Shown here: positions 18,303 to 27,635 of the stretch, piece by piece | Layout: each line of letters starts with the position of its first letter | Numbering within the stretch: position 1 is the first letter of the stretch | Source of the DNA: JABMQW01 sp964439935 | GTDB lineage: Bacteria; Fidelibacterota; Marinisomatia; Marinisomatales; TCS56 | Assembly: GCA_964439935.1 (NCBI GenBank) | Contig: CAYTPW010000004.1 | Coordinates: forward strand, 1 to 64,000 | Reading direction: 5' to 3' | DNA: 64,000 bases | Notes under the pieces: generated by a model | The model's database searches: none | What the model was told of the DNA's origin: nothing | Seen by the model: only the letters and a program-made list of their open reading frames with translations | Made by a program: the position numbers and the translations under genes

Positions 18303-19631
18303 TCAATCAGCGTGGTCATTCACAACCTCTTGTACCTTTGATTCCAATTGCTCATTCAAATTGATGCTATGATCGCATAAACAGTTTATCAAATCATGAT
18401 CATGGGATATAATTATTAAATGATTGGAATTCAGATATTCAAATAGATAGTTAATCAAACGCAATCGCTGTTTCCGACCCAAACCAAAACTTGGTTCATC
18501 CAAAACAATGATATCATAATCGCAGTGAGTCAGCAGAAAAACCAGGGCAATTCTCAGTGTGGACCATGATATTGTATGGAAATTCCTGTTATTTAATAAA
18601 TCCCAGCTAAGTTGATAATCTTGCATTCGACGCTGGCACTGGTGAAAACGATTCTCTTTTAACATACCGCACCTGATCAATTCAACCGCGAAATCACCGA
18701 GGGTACCATAACCCAGCATGTGCTCGGGAAATTGATCAAGGTACCCAGTCGACAGAGTCGTTCTCCCATCATTGAAATTCAAATTGATGGTGCCTTCAGT
18801 TGGAGTTGAAATTCCCAGTATCATTCTGGCCAGGGTGGTTTTACCACTGCCATTGATTCCAACAACGCCGAATGATCGACAGGAATCTATTCTGTAATTC
18901 AAATTATTAAATAATGTTTCATGTTTATTATAGGCAAACAGTAGACTGGAAATTTCTAATTTTAAATTCCCAGGTTGAATCGACCGCTCCGGATAAACTG
19001 TTACCGCCAGGTTTTCAATCGAATCGAATCCTGACAAGCTCAACCGCCATAGGGCATCTCCATACCGACAGTCACCAGGTTCTGATGTAAACCAAATGAT
19101 AATAGTGCCGGATTCGTCAATCAACCTCCGTAATAGTTCAACGACTCGATCCTTACTAGCGTTTGATAAAAATGACAGGCCATCATCAATTAATAATGTT
19201 TTTGGATGAGCGGAGATGGCAGTAATAACATTCAGAATTTCTTTTTCACCACCACTGAGAGTGGACGGATGTCGCTTTAAATTAATCGATTCAGGAAGCA
19301 GTGAACATGCTTCTTGAAAATTCCTTTGAATGATCTGCTGATCGTCATGGTTACACTCAATTGAAAATGCTAATTCACGGGCAATTGTCGAACAGATAAT
19401 CTGGTTGTCGGGATTTTGTAAGATTATCTGGAATGGCGGTGGTACCGCTTTTTCGATCAAAGAAAAATTAATTTCATTTTTAACCGGTAGATCAATCAAC
19501 TGGCGAATCAAGTCTGATTTACCTGTCCCGCTTTCACCATAGACAATATTCAAGCCAGGCTGAAAAACCGCTCGCAGCGGTTTATTACTAAATTTTGGGA
19601 AAACCAGCTGGAAATTAAGCGATCTAGTCAC
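18303..19631 (-). CDS. Fused double ABC ATPase, ECF-like, with uneven motifs
   Basis: Two ABC nucleotide-binding domains in one 442-residue chain with no membrane segment. The first (about 1-220) has GESGTGKS, LSGGEKE and a Walker B LLIDDG in which the catalytic Glu position is Asp. The second (about 221-440) has GINGSGKTT, a YLDQ Q-loop, a normal VLDEPSFGL Walker B and a SHDHD H-loop, but its signature reads ISWSTLRI rather than LSGGQ. This resembles fused EcfA-type ATPases, but no ECF transmembrane or substrate-binding gene is adjacent. It starts with GTG at 19631 overlapping waaA by eight bases. The transported or moved substrate is unknown. Confidence 0.6.
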   Translation of the reverse strand: MTRSLNFQLVFPKFSNKPLRAVFQPGLNIVYGESGTGKSDLIRQLIDLPVKNEINFSLIEKAVPPPFQIILQNPDNQIICSTIARELAFSIECNHDDQQIIQRNFQEACSLLPESINLKRHPSTLSGGEKEILNVITAISAHPKTLLIDDGLSFLSNASKDRVVELLRRLIDESGTIIIWFTSEPGDCRYGDALWRLSLSGFDSIENLAVTVYPERSIQPGNLKLEISSLLFAYNKHETLFNNLNYRIDSCRSFGVVGINGSGKTTLARMILGISTPTEGTINLNFNDGRTTLSTGYLDQFPEHMLGYGTLGDFAVELIRCGMLKENRFHQCQRRMQDYQLSWDLLNNRNFHTISWSTLRIALVFLLTHCDYDIIVLDEPSFGLGRKQRLRLINYLFEYLNSNHLIIISHDHDLINCLCDHSINLNEQLESKVQEVVNDHAD

Positions 19632-20904
19632 GAATTATTCCGCGCACGACCCTAGTTGCCGATCCTAAATTGCGATGAATTACATCGGTCGCGGAAAAAC
19701 TAGCTTTTAAAAAAGTATTGCGGTCAGTGAGCAACCTGCGAAAAATACTATGGGTTGATTCACTGTCTGCCACGGAAAATCCACCATTATTTTCGATTAA
19801 TTGCTCAGCTTCCTGGGAGTTATGGTATTTCGAACCAAATAGGACTGGTAATCTGGCGATGGCTGGTTCCATCACATTGTGTACCCCGGTTGAAAAGCCT
19901 CCACCGACATATGCTATTTGACCTTTCCAGTATAAATTGGCCAGGGTACCCACTACATCTACCACGATCACGCGAGCACTGTTATTGATATTTCCGTTAC
20001 AGCTAACATAAGTGGTGGTCTTAAAACCATGGTCATTGAAAATATCGACCGAATGGGTGATATATCGACCGCTCGGTTCGTGAGGTACCCATAAAATCGA
20101 TAGATCATCAAATTCATTCAATAGCCGGATGATGGGTTCAAAGATGATACTTTCATCTTCAGGCCAGACACTTCCAATCACCAGCCGCTGGTCGCGACTG
20201 AGAACAGATTCGGTGTGCTCCTTAGTAAATTGATCGGCATTCGTTTTAACTTGGTCATAGCGGGGATTTCCAAGTACACGTACTAACGGCTTCTTGCGAT
20301 TGGAAAGTATTTTATGCAAGCGTTTATTATCTGTGTTGGTAATTGTATAAATTGTATTGAAACAAGTATATACATTTTGATAAAAGCTTTTTATAACTGG
20401 ATATAATTTAGTTGTTCCCTTGGCAAACCGCGCTGAAAAAATATTTGTATGTATCCCTGCTCGAGCCGCCTGCCAGATCATGTTGGGCCAGACATCATAG
20501 GCAGCAAAAATTATTTTTTTAGGCCTTACAATCCGCATTACCCGATTAACCTGCCAAGGAAAATCCATCGGTAAATATATTTTACAGTCAATATTTGAAT
20601 CATTGACATTACGAAATCCCGAGGGGGAGAAAAAACTGACTACCATAGTACTTTCCGGTAGAATTTCCTTCAAACCCTTAATGACCGGGCGCACCTGCTC
20701 ATATTCACCATGAGAAGCAGCATGGAACCAGTACGTCAATGGATTATGGTCGGTGGTATCAATAAATTTACGAAGACGTTCAAATGTTTTATGGCGGCCT
20801 CGTATACCTTCTCGCAGCTTGGGATTGAACAGCGCAGCAATATATACCAGAGTGACCAATACCGGAAGAATCAGAGAATTGTATATTATTTTCCAGGTTA
20901 ACAT
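19624..20904 (-). CDS. waaA: 3-deoxy-D-manno-octulosonic-acid (Kdo) transferase
   Basis: Adds Kdo to lipid A on the cytoplasmic side of the inner membrane, a defining step of LPS synthesis. An N-terminal membrane segment (residues 5-25) precedes a GT-B fold with WFHAASHGEYEQVRPVI near residue 65 and late motifs VGGGFSTGVHNVMEPAIARLPV and EAEQLI that are strongly WaaA-like. I chose ATG at 20904, overlapping the GT9 stop in ATGA, over a TTG three bases upstream. Genes for GT9 and a polyprenyl synthase precede it. Confidence 0.92.
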   Translation of the reverse strand: MLTWKIIYNSLILPVLVTLVYIAALFNPKLREGIRGRHKTFERLRKFIDTTDHNPLTYWFHAASHGEYEQVRPVIKGLKEILPESTMVVSFFSPSGFRNVNDSNIDCKIYLPMDFPWQVNRVMRIVRPKKIIFAAYDVWPNMIWQAARAGIHTNIFSARFAKGTTKLYPVIKSFYQNVYTCFNTIYTITNTDNKRLHKILSNRKKPLVRVLGNPRYDQVKTNADQFTKEHTESVLSRDQRLVIGSVWPEDESIIFEPIIRLLNEFDDLSILWVPHEPSGRYITHSVDIFNDHGFKTTTYVSCNGNINNSARVIVVDVVGTLANLYWKGQIAYVGGGFSTGVHNVMEPAIARLPVLFGSKYHNSQEAEQLIENNGGFSVADSESTHSIFRRLLTDRNTFLKASFSATDVIHRNLGSATRVVRGIIRD

Positions 20905-21929
20905 CAAGCTACCGGTAACAATTTATGCAATTTATCGAAAATAAGCTCGGGCATAATCTGTGTCAGGCAATACTGCTCTTCGCGGTAGCAGGGGCGTTGG
21001 CCGTGCTGGGAGCATGGTCGGCAGTAAATGTCGAGCCCTATTGATACTGAATCCGGCAGGTTATGACCAGCACCGGTTTCTTTGGCTGTAGGTCCTAAAA
21101 TCATGAGTGCTCTAATACCCAGGGCTTCGGCTATATGAGTCAATCCTGTATCATTACCAATCGTCAAAACGGAGTTAGACACAATAGCCATTGATCTTCT
21201 TAAAGAAGTTAACCCTTTCAGGTTTTTAACAGACGGACAGTACTGGCGGATCTTATCGCAGATACTATCTTGCAAAGTTCCTAATAAAACCACATCCAGT
21301 GCAAATGTATCAATTATCCTTTGCGCCAATTCAGCATATTTTTCCGGGGACCACTGTTTCTGGGGCCAGGCGGCTCCAGGAATCAGGCAAATGTAGGATT
21401 GGCGGATTTCATACTTTTTTAATAATGTTCCTGCAGATTTTTTTTCAATGTCCGAAACATATAATTCAGTAAGCGGAACTGGAATTCCCGGTGCGATCAG
21501 TGAATCTAAAACTGCATTTAATGCTTCCAATATTCCGTAATCCGCCGGAAACAGGTTACGATGCAACCGAAACAGTAAGAACCGCTGCCAGCGCGGTTTT
21601 TCATAGACCAGTGTTACCGGGATTCGCAACCGTGCTCGGATTAGCTTACTCCGCAGTGTATTATGTAAATCAATCACCAGATCATAATCATGTAGATCCA
21701 AACGACGCCCAATTCTATTAAGACCCCAATAATCCACATTTCTATCAATTTGGATTAAACGGTCGATTACCGGGTGTCCCTCCAGTAAAGGGGCGAATTC
21801 GCTCAGAATCAGAAAATCCATCCTTGCTTTCGGAAATGCTGTTTTTATTCGACGGAGAACCGATGTTGTCAACACGATATCGCCGATTGAGCTGAATCTG
21901 ATTACCAGGATTGACCTGGGACTGGACAT
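20904..21929 (-). CDS. Glycosyltransferase family 9 (heptosyltransferase-like)
   Basis: Probable ADP-heptose-type transferase building the LPS inner core. The GT9 fold is shown by the N-terminal ILVIRFSSIGDIVLTTSVLR motif and the C-terminal TIGNDTGLTHIAEALG loop, with PGAAWPQKQWSPEKY in the middle. It lies immediately beside waaA (ATGA overlap), as LPS core genes often do. The sugar donor cannot be read from sequence. The C-terminal third holds a cluster of cysteines (CRPCSQHGQRPCYREEQYC), common in this family. Confidence 0.88.
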   Translation of the reverse strand: MSSPRSILVIRFSSIGDIVLTTSVLRRIKTAFPKARMDFLILSEFAPLLEGHPVIDRLIQIDRNVDYWGLNRIGRRLDLHDYDLVIDLHNTLRSKLIRARLRIPVTLVYEKPRWQRFLLFRLHRNLFPADYGILEALNAVLDSLIAPGIPVPLTELYVSDIEKKSAGTLLKKYEIRQSYICLIPGAAWPQKQWSPEKYAELAQRIIDTFALDVVLLGTLQDSICDKIRQYCPSVKNLKGLTSLRRSMAIVSNSVLTIGNDTGLTHIAEALGIRALMILGPTAKETGAGHNLPDSVSIGLDIYCRPCSQHGQRPCYREEQYCLTQIMPELIFDKLHKLLPVA

Positions 21930-22919
21930 TTATTTCGATCGCTGTACGTTAAACAATACCAGATCTGTCAGTGACTGCTTATAGATTGAATCGGGATAGG
22001 GTGCGATTGCATCCAGCGCCTGGTTTGAATATTCATCAATTTTCTGATAGGCATATTCGAATCCACCCGCATTTCGGATAATCTCGGTAATTTCATCTAA
22101 ATCCCTGGTAGATTTTCGACGCTGTCGTAATAGTCGATCGATTTGTTTCCTTTCTGATTTTGGCAAAGTACTATATGAATATATTATTGGCAAGGTGACC
22201 AAATTCTTCCTGATGTCTGCTCCTTTGTTTTTACCGAGATTATCCTCTTGCCCCAGGAAATCAAACAGATCATCCTTAATCTGGAACGCCATACCAAGTT
22301 TTGCACCGTAATTCTTAAAGGCCTGGCGATCAGTGGATGTTTTTGAGGTAGTAATTGCGCCCAGTTCACAACTGGCCGAGATTAATGAAGCTGTCTTGCG
22401 ATTGATCATATCAAAATAACTCTGTTCACTGAATGACCGGCTAGCAGATTTTTGAATCTGCAGCATTTCACCGGACGCCATTTGTTCGGCAGTTTGGGAT
22501 ATAACGTCCAGTACATCAAAATCTTTCAGACCGATCATATTAATCAATGCCTTGCTGAACAGAAAATCGCCCATTAAGACCGAGATCCGGTTTTTCCAGA
22601 CACGATTGATTGACGGAAATCCCCGACGGAGAGTGGCGTCGTCTACGACATCATCATGGACCAGCGAAGCAATATGCAGAATTTCAATCAAAGCGGCGGC
22701 TCGGTAGCTGTTCAGGGTTGGTTTCCCGCACACTCGCGAAGCCAGGATAGTCAGAATTGGTCGAAAATGCTTGCCACGATGTTTTAGGATATAACGACCG
22801 ATAACATTTATCAGCCGTATTTCGGAGTTGACTGCTTCCTCCAACTCCTTCTGGAAAATTTTTAAATCCTCCACTATAGGCCCGGTGACTTCCTTCAGAT
22901 TTATTTCAAACTTATGCAT
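21930..22919 (-). CDS. Polyprenyl diphosphate synthase
   Basis: Elongates isoprenoid diphosphates by condensing IPP units, giving quinone or lipid-carrier chains. Both Asp-rich motifs are present: DDVVDDATLRRG near residue 100 and FQIKDDLFDF near residue 225. The length of 329 residues matches IspB/HepT-type synthases. It abuts the GT9 gene with no gap. Product length cannot be told from sequence, but long-chain menaquinone is likely. Confidence 0.9.
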   Translation of the reverse strand: MHKFEINLKEVTGPIVEDLKIFQKELEEAVNSEIRLINVIGRYILKHRGKHFRPILTILASRVCGKPTLNSYRAAALIEILHIASLVHDDVVDDATLRRGFPSINRVWKNRISVLMGDFLFSKALINMIGLKDFDVLDVISQTAEQMASGEMLQIQKSASRSFSEQSYFDMINRKTASLISASCELGAITTSKTSTDRQAFKNYGAKLGMAFQIKDDLFDFLGQEDNLGKNKGADIRKNLVTLPIIYSYSTLPKSERKQIDRLLRQRRKSTRDLDEITEIIRNAGGFEYAYQKIDEYSNQALDAIAPYPDSIYKQSLTDLVLFNVQRSK

Positions 22920-22922
22920 GTC

Positions 22923-23684
22923 TCAGATTACCGGAACGGCATCCTCATTTAGTTTTTTCCGTTTGTTGACCAACCAGGATACACCGATACTGAGTTCGTA
23001 TAAACCCCAGAGTGGAATTGACATTATCACCAGGCTTATCGGATCCGGTGGTGTAATAATTGCTGACAAAAACAGAATTAATATTATTGCATGACGGCGG
23101 TAATGCCTTAAAAAAGCCGGCGTCAGAAGTCCGATCGAAGAAAGGATGAATACCAACACCGGTAACTCGAAAATCACACCGCTACCCAGCATCAGCATGG
23201 TTATAAAATTAAAATAGTAATTTATCGAAAAATTATTGTCAACGAATTCATAACCCATTCCGGTAAAAAACTGAATTGAGAATGGAATAATAATAATATA
23301 GGCAAAGGCAACCCCGGCTAAAAAAGCCAGAAAAGTAAATATAATCAGCGGTGAAACATATTTTTTTTCCTGGGCATATAGGCCAGGAACAACAAATTTC
23401 CAAATCTGGTAGGTCAGAACCGGAATTGCCAGAATAATACCGCCGATCAGGGCAATTCCCCACTTGATCATAAACATGCCCTGGACGGTAAGCACCTGCA
23501 GTTGCATTATTCCTTCCACTGCTTCTGTAGGTTTAATCAAGATGGCAATGATTCTGTCAATAAAGAAAAAAGTCGCAATCGCGCCAATCAGAATAGCGAT
23601 TATTGACTTAACTATCCGCCAGCGCAATTCTTCCAGATGATTCAAGAACGGCATAGAACTTTTATCCTCAATAGATTTATCCAA
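22923..23684 (-). CDS. tatC: Sec-independent protein translocase TatC
   Basis: Core membrane subunit of the twin-arginine pathway that exports folded proteins. It has six membrane helices and the conserved N-terminal MPFLNHLEELRWR motif and the periplasmic GMYEFV-type region. A TTG at 23684 overlaps meaB by eight bases, but ATG at 23654, with GAGG upstream, is at least as likely. No tatA is adjacent. The long helix with GSGVIFELPVLVFIL is typical of the family. Periplasmic molybdenum or iron-sulfur proteins elsewhere in the genome would use it. Confidence 0.95.
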   Translation of the reverse strand: MDKSIEDKSSMPFLNHLEELRWRIVKSIIAILIGAIATFFFIDRIIAILIKPTEAVEGIMQLQVLTVQGMFMIKWGIALIGGIILAIPVLTYQIWKFVVPGLYAQEKKYVSPLIIFTFLAFLAGVAFAYIIIIPFSIQFFTGMGYEFVDNNFSINYYFNFITMLMLGSGVIFELPVLVFILSSIGLLTPAFLRHYRRHAIILILFLSAIITPPDPISLVIMSIPLWGLYELSIGVSWLVNKRKKLNEDAVPVI

Positions 23685-24618
23685 GGCCAGTACCCAGAAA
23701 TTCTTCAGCCAGTTGCTGGGGTGAAGTATTTATCGTTTCAAGTTTTAATGTGGCCTGTTCAAGCTTCTCAAGGCGCTGTGAGGTCCAGAAAAAACCAATC
23801 AACCGATCCTGTATGATTGATAATACCCGTTCGCGGTGATGGATTAGTCGTTTCTGATTAAAATAATTACCAGATTTCTGCTCGTCAATATAATTAACAA
23901 TTCCCTGAAACAGCTCAACAACACCATCTCCGGTGTTGCCAATAGTATTGTAAACATTAGGTTCTGTCTGATTTGAATGGCGGGCAGTATGCAAAATATT
24001 TTTAAGAAGCTGGGCAAGTCTGCCGGCTCCCTCCCGATCCGATTTATTGATCACAAAAATGTCAGCGATCTCAATCAGGCCGGCTTTCATCAATTGAATC
24101 TCATCGCCTGATTCAGGTACCAGGATCACAATCGTGACATCAACTGCTTTGGCTACATCATGTTCGGCCTGTCCAACACCAACCGTCTCATAAATAATGA
24201 CATCTTTTTCACTGGCAGCAAGAATGTCACCTACTTCCTGTGCTTTGCGTGTCAATCCGCCAAGATCGCCACCGGAACTCATGCTGCGGATAAAAACATT
24301 TGCGTTCCAGGAATACTTATTCATCCGCACTCTATCGCCCAGTAAAGCCCCCCCGGTAAATGGACTGGTGGGATCGACGGCCACGACACCGACCGACAGG
24401 TTCCGTTCCAGAAATAGCCGAATCAGTTGATCTGTCAAAGTACTTTTTCCGGCACCAGGCGGACCAGTTAAACCGATGCGGAGTGCCTGCTTGCTGCGGT
24501 CGTAAAGGTTGGAAAAAAAATCAACCGGGAATTCGTGATTATTTTCGATTAGTGATATGACCCTGGATATTATGCGGTGATCATTAGTCCGAATACCATT
24601 CAGGTAGGAATCGTCCAT
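23677..24618 (-). CDS. meaB: MeaB/ArgK-family G3E GTPase
   Basis: GTPase that protects or loads B12-dependent mutases such as methylmalonyl-CoA mutase. It has Walker A GPPGAGKST, the family-specific DPTSPFTGGALLGDRVRM run and SMSSGGDLGGL, and a NKSD GTP-specificity motif. The length of 313 residues fits MeaB. No acyl-CoA mutase gene is within the window, so its partner is elsewhere. The stop overlaps the tatC start region. Confidence 0.9.
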   Translation of the reverse strand: MDDSYLNGIRTNDHRIISRVISLIENNHEFPVDFFSNLYDRSKQALRIGLTGPPGAGKSTLTDQLIRLFLERNLSVGVVAVDPTSPFTGGALLGDRVRMNKYSWNANVFIRSMSSGGDLGGLTRKAQEVGDILAASEKDVIIYETVGVGQAEHDVAKAVDVTIVILVPESGDEIQLMKAGLIEIADIFVINKSDREGAGRLAQLLKNILHTARHSNQTEPNVYNTIGNTGDGVVELFQGIVNYIDEQKSGNYFNQKRLIHHRERVLSIIQDRLIGFFWTSQRLEKLEQATLKLETINTSPQQLAEEFLGTGLG

Positions 24619-24652
24619 AAAATAATTGGATTATGTAAAAGTTTAGAAAAAA

Positions 24653-25333
24653 TCAGGTGAAAACGCGTCGGAAATGATCAAAATTATGTATTACCAATGT
24701 TTTACCTGACCGATTCAAATATCCTTTTTCTTCTAATAATTTAAGCGTGCGGGATACCGTCTCACGGGATGTACCGGCCATGTTAGCAATATCCTGTTGA
24801 TAAGGTAAATTGCGAATTGTGACATTGCCATGCTTAATGACACCCAATTCCTCCGCCAGCCGGATCAATGTAATGGCAATCCGTTTTTCAGCGTCACTAA
24901 GCGAAAGACTTTCAATCTGCTGATCACTCTTTCGCAGACGGCGCGTCAATTCTTCCAGCAGGCTGATAGCAATCTTGGGGTATTTTTCCAACAGGCCGAG
25001 AAATTCACCCCGGTTCAGAACCATTACTTCCGCGTCTTCGATCGCAACTACGTTGGCCGAGCGAGTTTCACCATCGAGAAGTGACATTTCACCAAAAAAT
25101 TCACCTTCTCCGAGCATGGCCAGAATCACTTCGCGACCATCTTCACTTAACCGGGTTATTTTTACATTGCCCTTCGAAATGACGAAAAAAGAATCTCCCA
25201 GTGCTTCTTCCATTAAGATCATTTGTTCTTTTGCATAATTGCGTACTTGCATCAGATCGGAAATTTTATTCAGTACGCTTTCGTGAAGCTCAGAGAATAT
25301 TGGGACTGTTTGTAATAGTTCTACTTTACTCAT
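24653..25333 (-). CDS. Crp/Fnr-family transcriptional regulator
   Basis: Cyclic-nucleotide-binding-type domain (residues about 10-130, with GEFFGEMSLLDGETRSA around 75-92) and a C-terminal winged helix with the recognition stretch MAGTSRETVSRTLKLLEEKGYL. There are no cysteines in the protein, so it is not an oxygen-sensing Fe-S FNR; a cyclic nucleotide or other small ligand is more likely. The ATG at 25333 faces a 213-bp intergenic region that carries the groEL terminator. Its targets are unknown. Confidence 0.9.
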   Translation of the reverse strand: MSKVELLQTVPIFSELHESVLNKISDLMQVRNYAKEQMILMEEALGDSFFVISKGNVKITRLSEDGREVILAMLGEGEFFGEMSLLDGETRSANVVAIEDAEVMVLNRGEFLGLLEKYPKIAISLLEELTRRLRKSDQQIESLSLSDAEKRIAITLIRLAEELGVIKHGNVTIRNLPYQQDIANMAGTSRETVSRTLKLLEEKGYLNRSGKTLVIHNFDHFRRVFT

Positions 25334-25496
25334 GATGATTTCAGTTTCTTATAAATTGATTCAGGTCATATTTCCCATGAGAAAATTTAACAAATACCAT
25401 GATTAACACTAGTAATAAATCATATAGGCAATAAAAATAAATTTCCAGGGTATTTCAGTTATTTCACATATTACACACCGGATTCCCTGAAATCGC

Positions 25497-25539
25497 AAAC
25501 AAATGAAAACCCCTCTTTGCGAGGGGTTTTCATTTGTTT
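25497..25539 (-). terminator. Strong hairpin after groEL
   Basis: A perfect 19-bp inverted repeat with a five-base loop (tttgc), GC-rich inside and AT-rich outside, starting eight bases after the groEL stop. On the minus strand it ends in a T-rich stretch, so it fits a Rho-independent terminator for groESL. The AT-rich outer stem would also let it work in the opposite direction. Confidence 0.85.
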
Positions 25540-25546
25540 TTCTGGA

Positions 25547-27178
25547 TTAATAATCCATTCCGCCCATACCACCTGGCGGCATTGGTGGTGCTGGTGGTTC
25601 TTTTTCTGGTATTTCACTGACAACCGCTTCGGTAGTCAGTAATAAACCGGCTATGGATGAAGCATTCTCCACAGCAACGCGGGCAACTTTGGTGGGATCT
25701 ATGATACCTGCAGCGAACATGTTAGCATATTCTTCTTTCCGGGCATCAAATCCATAATCACCTTTATTCTCCATCACTTTCTGGACTACGATCGATGGTT
25801 CCTTTCCGGCATTTGCAACGATCTGACGAATCGGTTCTTCCAGCGCACGGCGCATGATTTTAACACCGACCTGCTGGTTATCAGATACATCAACCTTATC
25901 CAATACCTTGATCGACCTGAGCAGGGCTACTCCACCACCGGGAATGATTCCCTCTTCGACAGCAGCACGAGTCGCATGCAGTGCATCTTCCACGCGGGCT
26001 TTCTTTTCTTTCATTTCTACTTCGGTTGCGGCACCGACATTTATAACCGCTACACCGCCGGACAGCTTGGCCAACCGTTCCTGCAGTTTTTCCCGATCAT
26101 AGTCAGAGGTAGTTTTATCGATCTGCACTTTAATCTCATTGATACGACCTTTGATCTGGTCTATCTCACCTGTACCGTCGACAATTGTGGTGTTATCCTT
26201 ATCGGATACCACTCTCTTGCAGGTCCCTAAATACTCTAAAGTGGCATTTTCCAGCTTATAGCCCTGATCTTCGGAGATAACAGTTCCACCGGTTAGGATG
26301 GCAATATCTTCCAGCATGGCTTTCCGTCGATCGCCGAATCCGGGCGCTTTCACGGCCAGAACCTTAAAGGTTCCGCGCAAACGATTTACGACCAGAGTGG
26401 CCAGGGCTTCGCCTTCTACATCTTCGGCAATGATTAGAATACTGCGTCCGGCCTGGACAACTTTTTCCAGAATCGGCAGCAGATCTTTCATGTTGCTGAT
26501 CTTTTTATCGTGGATCAGAATATAAGGATCGTCCATTTCGGCTTCCATTTTTTCCGAATTAGTCACGAAATAGGGTGAAAGATAACCGCGGTCAAACTGC
26601 ATACCTTCAACAAGCTTCAATTCTGTGAAAGCTGTTTTACTTTCTTCAATGGTAATTACGCCATCTTTGCCTACTTTTTCAAAAGCTTCAGCAATTTTCT
26701 CACCAATCTCTTTATCATTATTTGCTGAGATCATTCCCACTTGGGTGACCTTTTCAGGATCGATGCCAATTTCCTGGCTTTGTTCCTTTAAATTCTCAAC
26801 AATTTCCTTGGCCGCCGCGTCAATCCCGCGTTTAATTGACATGGGATTTGCACCGGCGGTAACGTTGCGGATACCTTCAGTGATTATAGCCTGGGCCAGC
26901 ACCGTGGCGGTGGTGGTACCATCACCGGCAACATCGGAAGTCTTGGAAGCAATTTCCCGCACCATCTGGGCGCCGATGTTTTCCAGTTTATCTTCTATTT
27001 CAATTTCTTTGGCAACGGTGACACCATCTTTAGTGATGGTAGGGCTACCAAATTTCTTTTCAAGTATTACGTTGCGACCTTTGGGACCCAGAGTGACCTT
27101 AACACAATTGGCCAGCTTATCAACACCGGCTTTCAATCCGTTGCGGGCATCCAGATCATAGGTAATTTCTTTTGCCAT
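25547..27178 (-). CDS. groL: Chaperonin GroEL
   Basis: Sixty-kilodalton chaperonin ring subunit that folds proteins with GroES. At 543 residues it has the nucleotide-binding VTLGPKGRNVILEK and GDGTTTATVLAQA motifs and the GGMGGMDY glycine-methionine tail. Thirteen bases separate it from groES, and a strong terminator lies just after it. The CIRCE element upstream of groES implies HrcA repression of both. Confidence 0.99.
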   Translation of the reverse strand: MAKEITYDLDARNGLKAGVDKLANCVKVTLGPKGRNVILEKKFGSPTITKDGVTVAKEIEIEDKLENIGAQMVREIASKTSDVAGDGTTTATVLAQAIITEGIRNVTAGANPMSIKRGIDAAAKEIVENLKEQSQEIGIDPEKVTQVGMISANNDKEIGEKIAEAFEKVGKDGVITIEESKTAFTELKLVEGMQFDRGYLSPYFVTNSEKMEAEMDDPYILIHDKKISNMKDLLPILEKVVQAGRSILIIAEDVEGEALATLVVNRLRGTFKVLAVKAPGFGDRRKAMLEDIAILTGGTVISEDQGYKLENATLEYLGTCKRVVSDKDNTTIVDGTGEIDQIKGRINEIKVQIDKTTSDYDREKLQERLAKLSGGVAVINVGAATEVEMKEKKARVEDALHATRAAVEEGIIPGGGVALLRSIKVLDKVDVSDNQQVGVKIMRRALEEPIRQIVANAGKEPSIVVQKVMENKGDYGFDARKEEYANMFAAGIIDPTKVARVAVENASSIAGLLLTTEAVVSEIPEKEPPAPPMPPGGMGGMDY

Positions 27179-27191
27179 TATTAGTTTCTCC

Positions 27192-27482
27192 TTATAAGAC
27201 CGCGAGAATATCGCTCTCGCGCATGATTAAATAATCAGTACCGTCAATCGTTACTTCCGTACCGGAATATTTACCATATAAGATTTTATCGCCGACTTTC
27301 AAGGCCATTTTGACCAGATTGCCGGAATCACTGATTTTACCTTCTCCGACCGCTGCAACGGTGCCCTGCTGTGGCTTTTCCTGTGCAGTATCGGGTAAAA
27401 TAATACCGCCTTTGGAAACTTCATCAGCAGGAGCAGGTTCCACTACGACGCGATCTGCCAAGGGCTTCAATTTAAGACTCAT
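27192..27482 (-). CDS. groS: Co-chaperonin GroES
   Basis: Lid of the GroEL chamber. A 96-residue protein with the mobile loop SKGGIILPDTAQEKPQQG and the roof motif. GGAG lies in front of the ATG. It is the first gene of the operon, about 100 bases downstream of the CIRCE operator. Confidence 0.99.
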   Translation of the reverse strand: MSLKLKPLADRVVVEPAPADEVSKGGIILPDTAQEKPQQGTVAAVGEGKISDSGNLVKMALKVGDKILYGKYSGTEVTIDGTDYLIMRESDILAVL

Positions 27483-27583
27483 AGTTAACTCCTGAGTTAG
27501 TGTTAGTTGTCTGTTTCTAAAATTTTATCTGATATATGCAGCGCTGAAATTAGACCATTAAATACACTATCCACAATTAATAT

Positions 27584-27610
27584 TTAGCACTCTTTAAGGT
27601 CGAGTGCTAA
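27584..27610 (-). promoter_or_regulatory. CIRCE operator (HrcA binding site)
   Basis: A perfect TTAGCACTC, nine-base spacer, GAGTGCTAA inverted repeat upstream of groES. This is the consensus binding site for the HrcA repressor, so groESL is expected to be heat-shock induced by release of HrcA. No hrcA is in the window. It also lies 26 bases from the end of dut. Confidence 0.97.
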
Positions 27611-27635
27611 TACAAATAATAAAGAAAATTGTTCC

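Noticed and set aside
24653..25333. FNR-type oxygen sensor
   Set aside because: The protein has no cysteines, so it cannot bind the Fe-S cluster of FNR.
26625..27161. A 178-residue open frame on the plus strand opposite groEL
   Set aside because: It is the antisense of conserved groEL codons, with no ribosome site and no recognised protein; a frame shadow.
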